Shown here: one piece after another, positions 32,250 through 32,738 of the stretch
Numbering within the stretch: position 1 is the first letter of the stretch
Layout: the number at the start of each line of letters is the position of its first letter
NCBI GenBank assembly: GCA_023667315.1
Contig: JAMPAI010000018.1
Coordinates: forward strand, 1-32,738
Length of the DNA stretch: 32,738 nt
Direction: 5' to 3'
Origin: Ruminococcus flavefaciens
GTDB taxonomy: Bacteria > Bacteroidota > Bacteroidia > Bacteroidales > P3
The notes under the pieces: model-generated
Seen by the model: only the letters and a program-made list of their open reading frames with translations
Databases searched by the model: none
What the model was told of the DNA's origin: nothing
Program-made: the position numbers and the translations under genes

Positions 32250-32738
32250 TCACTTGCTTTCTGTTACACGGCGGGTAGTCTTCGGTGCTGTTGCACCCTT
32301 CGGGGATTTAACAGTTACACGTGTTGGGGACTTTGCTCGCATCGGTCTCATCATACCGCTCTTATTTCGCTTATTGAGCTGACGCTCTTTTTCCTCAAAC
32401 GTAGCTGCCGTTTTACGAGCAGTTTTTGCTTTCGCTTCTTTCTGTCGATTCTCTAATCTCTTCCGCTCATTCATCAGCTGATCAAAGAATGCGACATTGT
32501 CAAACACTTGTCGAGTTGTGCGGAACCGATGGTTATTCATTACCGATGCAAAGGGAACATCATCCATGAGGTAAAATACTGCGAAATATATCGACTTGTC
32601 GAACAACGGAAGACCCATCGGATTTCGCGTAGTCGGAGCATCATGAACAGGATCACGACCAAGCTTATTCTCGAGGCCAGGAATGAGCATGCGATCACGA
32701 GGAAGTTTTCCCTTCAACATGTCGATCATCATACCCTT
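32250..32738 (-). CDS. Hypothetical protein with basic C-terminus, 5' end beyond window
   Basis: The frame is open through the right edge; the ATGs near 32732 have no clear ribosome site, so the true start probably lies outside. The visible 162 codons encode a short folded part (MGLPLFDKSIYFAVFYLMDDVPFASVMNNHRF), a charged helix (FFDQLMNERKRLENRQKEAKAKTARK) and a strongly basic Lys/Arg/Thr/Pro tail (SPTRVTVKSPKGATAPKTTRR), typical of proteins touching nucleic acid. No family recognised. Confidence 0.6.
   Translation of the reverse strand, partial: KGMMIDMLKGKLPRDRMLIPGLENKLGRDPVHDAPTTRNPMGLPLFDKSIYFAVFYLMDDVPFASVMNNHRFRTTRQVFDNVAFFDQLMNERKRLENRQKEAKAKTARKTAATFEEKERQLNKRNKSGMMRPMRAKSPTRVTVKSPKGATAPKTTRRVTESK

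Noticed and set aside
1-32738. tRNA genes, CRISPR arrays, insertion sequences, att sites
   Set aside because: No cloverleaf-like gene, regularly spaced repeats, transposase or integrase motifs, or tRNA-end direct repeats were seen on reading both strands; a computed scan could still find a divergent tRNA.

Overview
The window looks like part of a large tailed-phage (jumbo-phage type) genome whose host is probably a Firmicute, perhaps a gut clostridium. Evidence for a phage: about 35 tightly packed genes in long co-directional runs, many overlapping or coupled junctions, almost no intergenic DNA, and both halves of a split, phage-type multisubunit RNA polymerase beta-prime subunit. There is also an SbcC/gp46-like ATPase, a UvsW-like helicase, a MazG-like pyrophosphohydrolase and a baseplate-type zinc protein. 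Evidence for the host: strong AGGAGG-type ribosome sites, several TTG starts, and domain families (LPD28-like, DUF1653-like, a small CxxC 'GGCTWARDF' protein) common in phages and mobile elements of Firmicutes. No tRNA, CRISPR array, integrase or transposon was seen.

Layout. From 1 to 11.8 kb all genes are on the minus strand: small unknown and zinc-type proteins, a MazG-like enzyme, a 1594-residue multi-enzyme protein (3551-8335: calcineurin-type phosphoesterase, transglutaminase-like, two GNAT acetyltransferases, permuted papain-like amidase), a 620-residue protein with a duplicated domain, and a C2H2 zinc-finger plus PD-(D/E)XK nuclease. From 11.9 to 16.4 kb the strand switches to plus: four structural or assembly genes, including a T4 gp26-like baseplate candidate with a possible -1 frameshift extension, then the N-terminal half of RNA polymerase beta-prime with the catalytic DFDGD motif. 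A two-gene divergent cassette (16.45-17.18 kb) sits between two near-identical terminator repeats. From 17.2 to 32.7 kb the genes are again on the minus strand: a DHH-like protein with altered motifs, a small Cys protein, the SbcC-like ATPase, a run of small membrane or acidic-tailed genes, the UvsW-like helicase, small accessory genes, the C-terminal half of beta-prime, a 610-residue unknown and a partial gene.

Regulation. At least ten transcription-unit starts carry the same short element, A-Y-T-A-T-A-R/Y (for example ACTATAAT, ATTATAAC, ACTATAGT), about 20-45 nt before the start codon and without a correctly spaced -35 box. Most units end in strong GC-rich hairpins. The simplest reading is that the phage's own split polymerase reads these late-type promoters, with replication/recombination enzymes (SbcC-like, UvsW-like, MazG-like) and virion assembly genes under the same signal. 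Assignments rest on motifs read by eye; no database search was possible.
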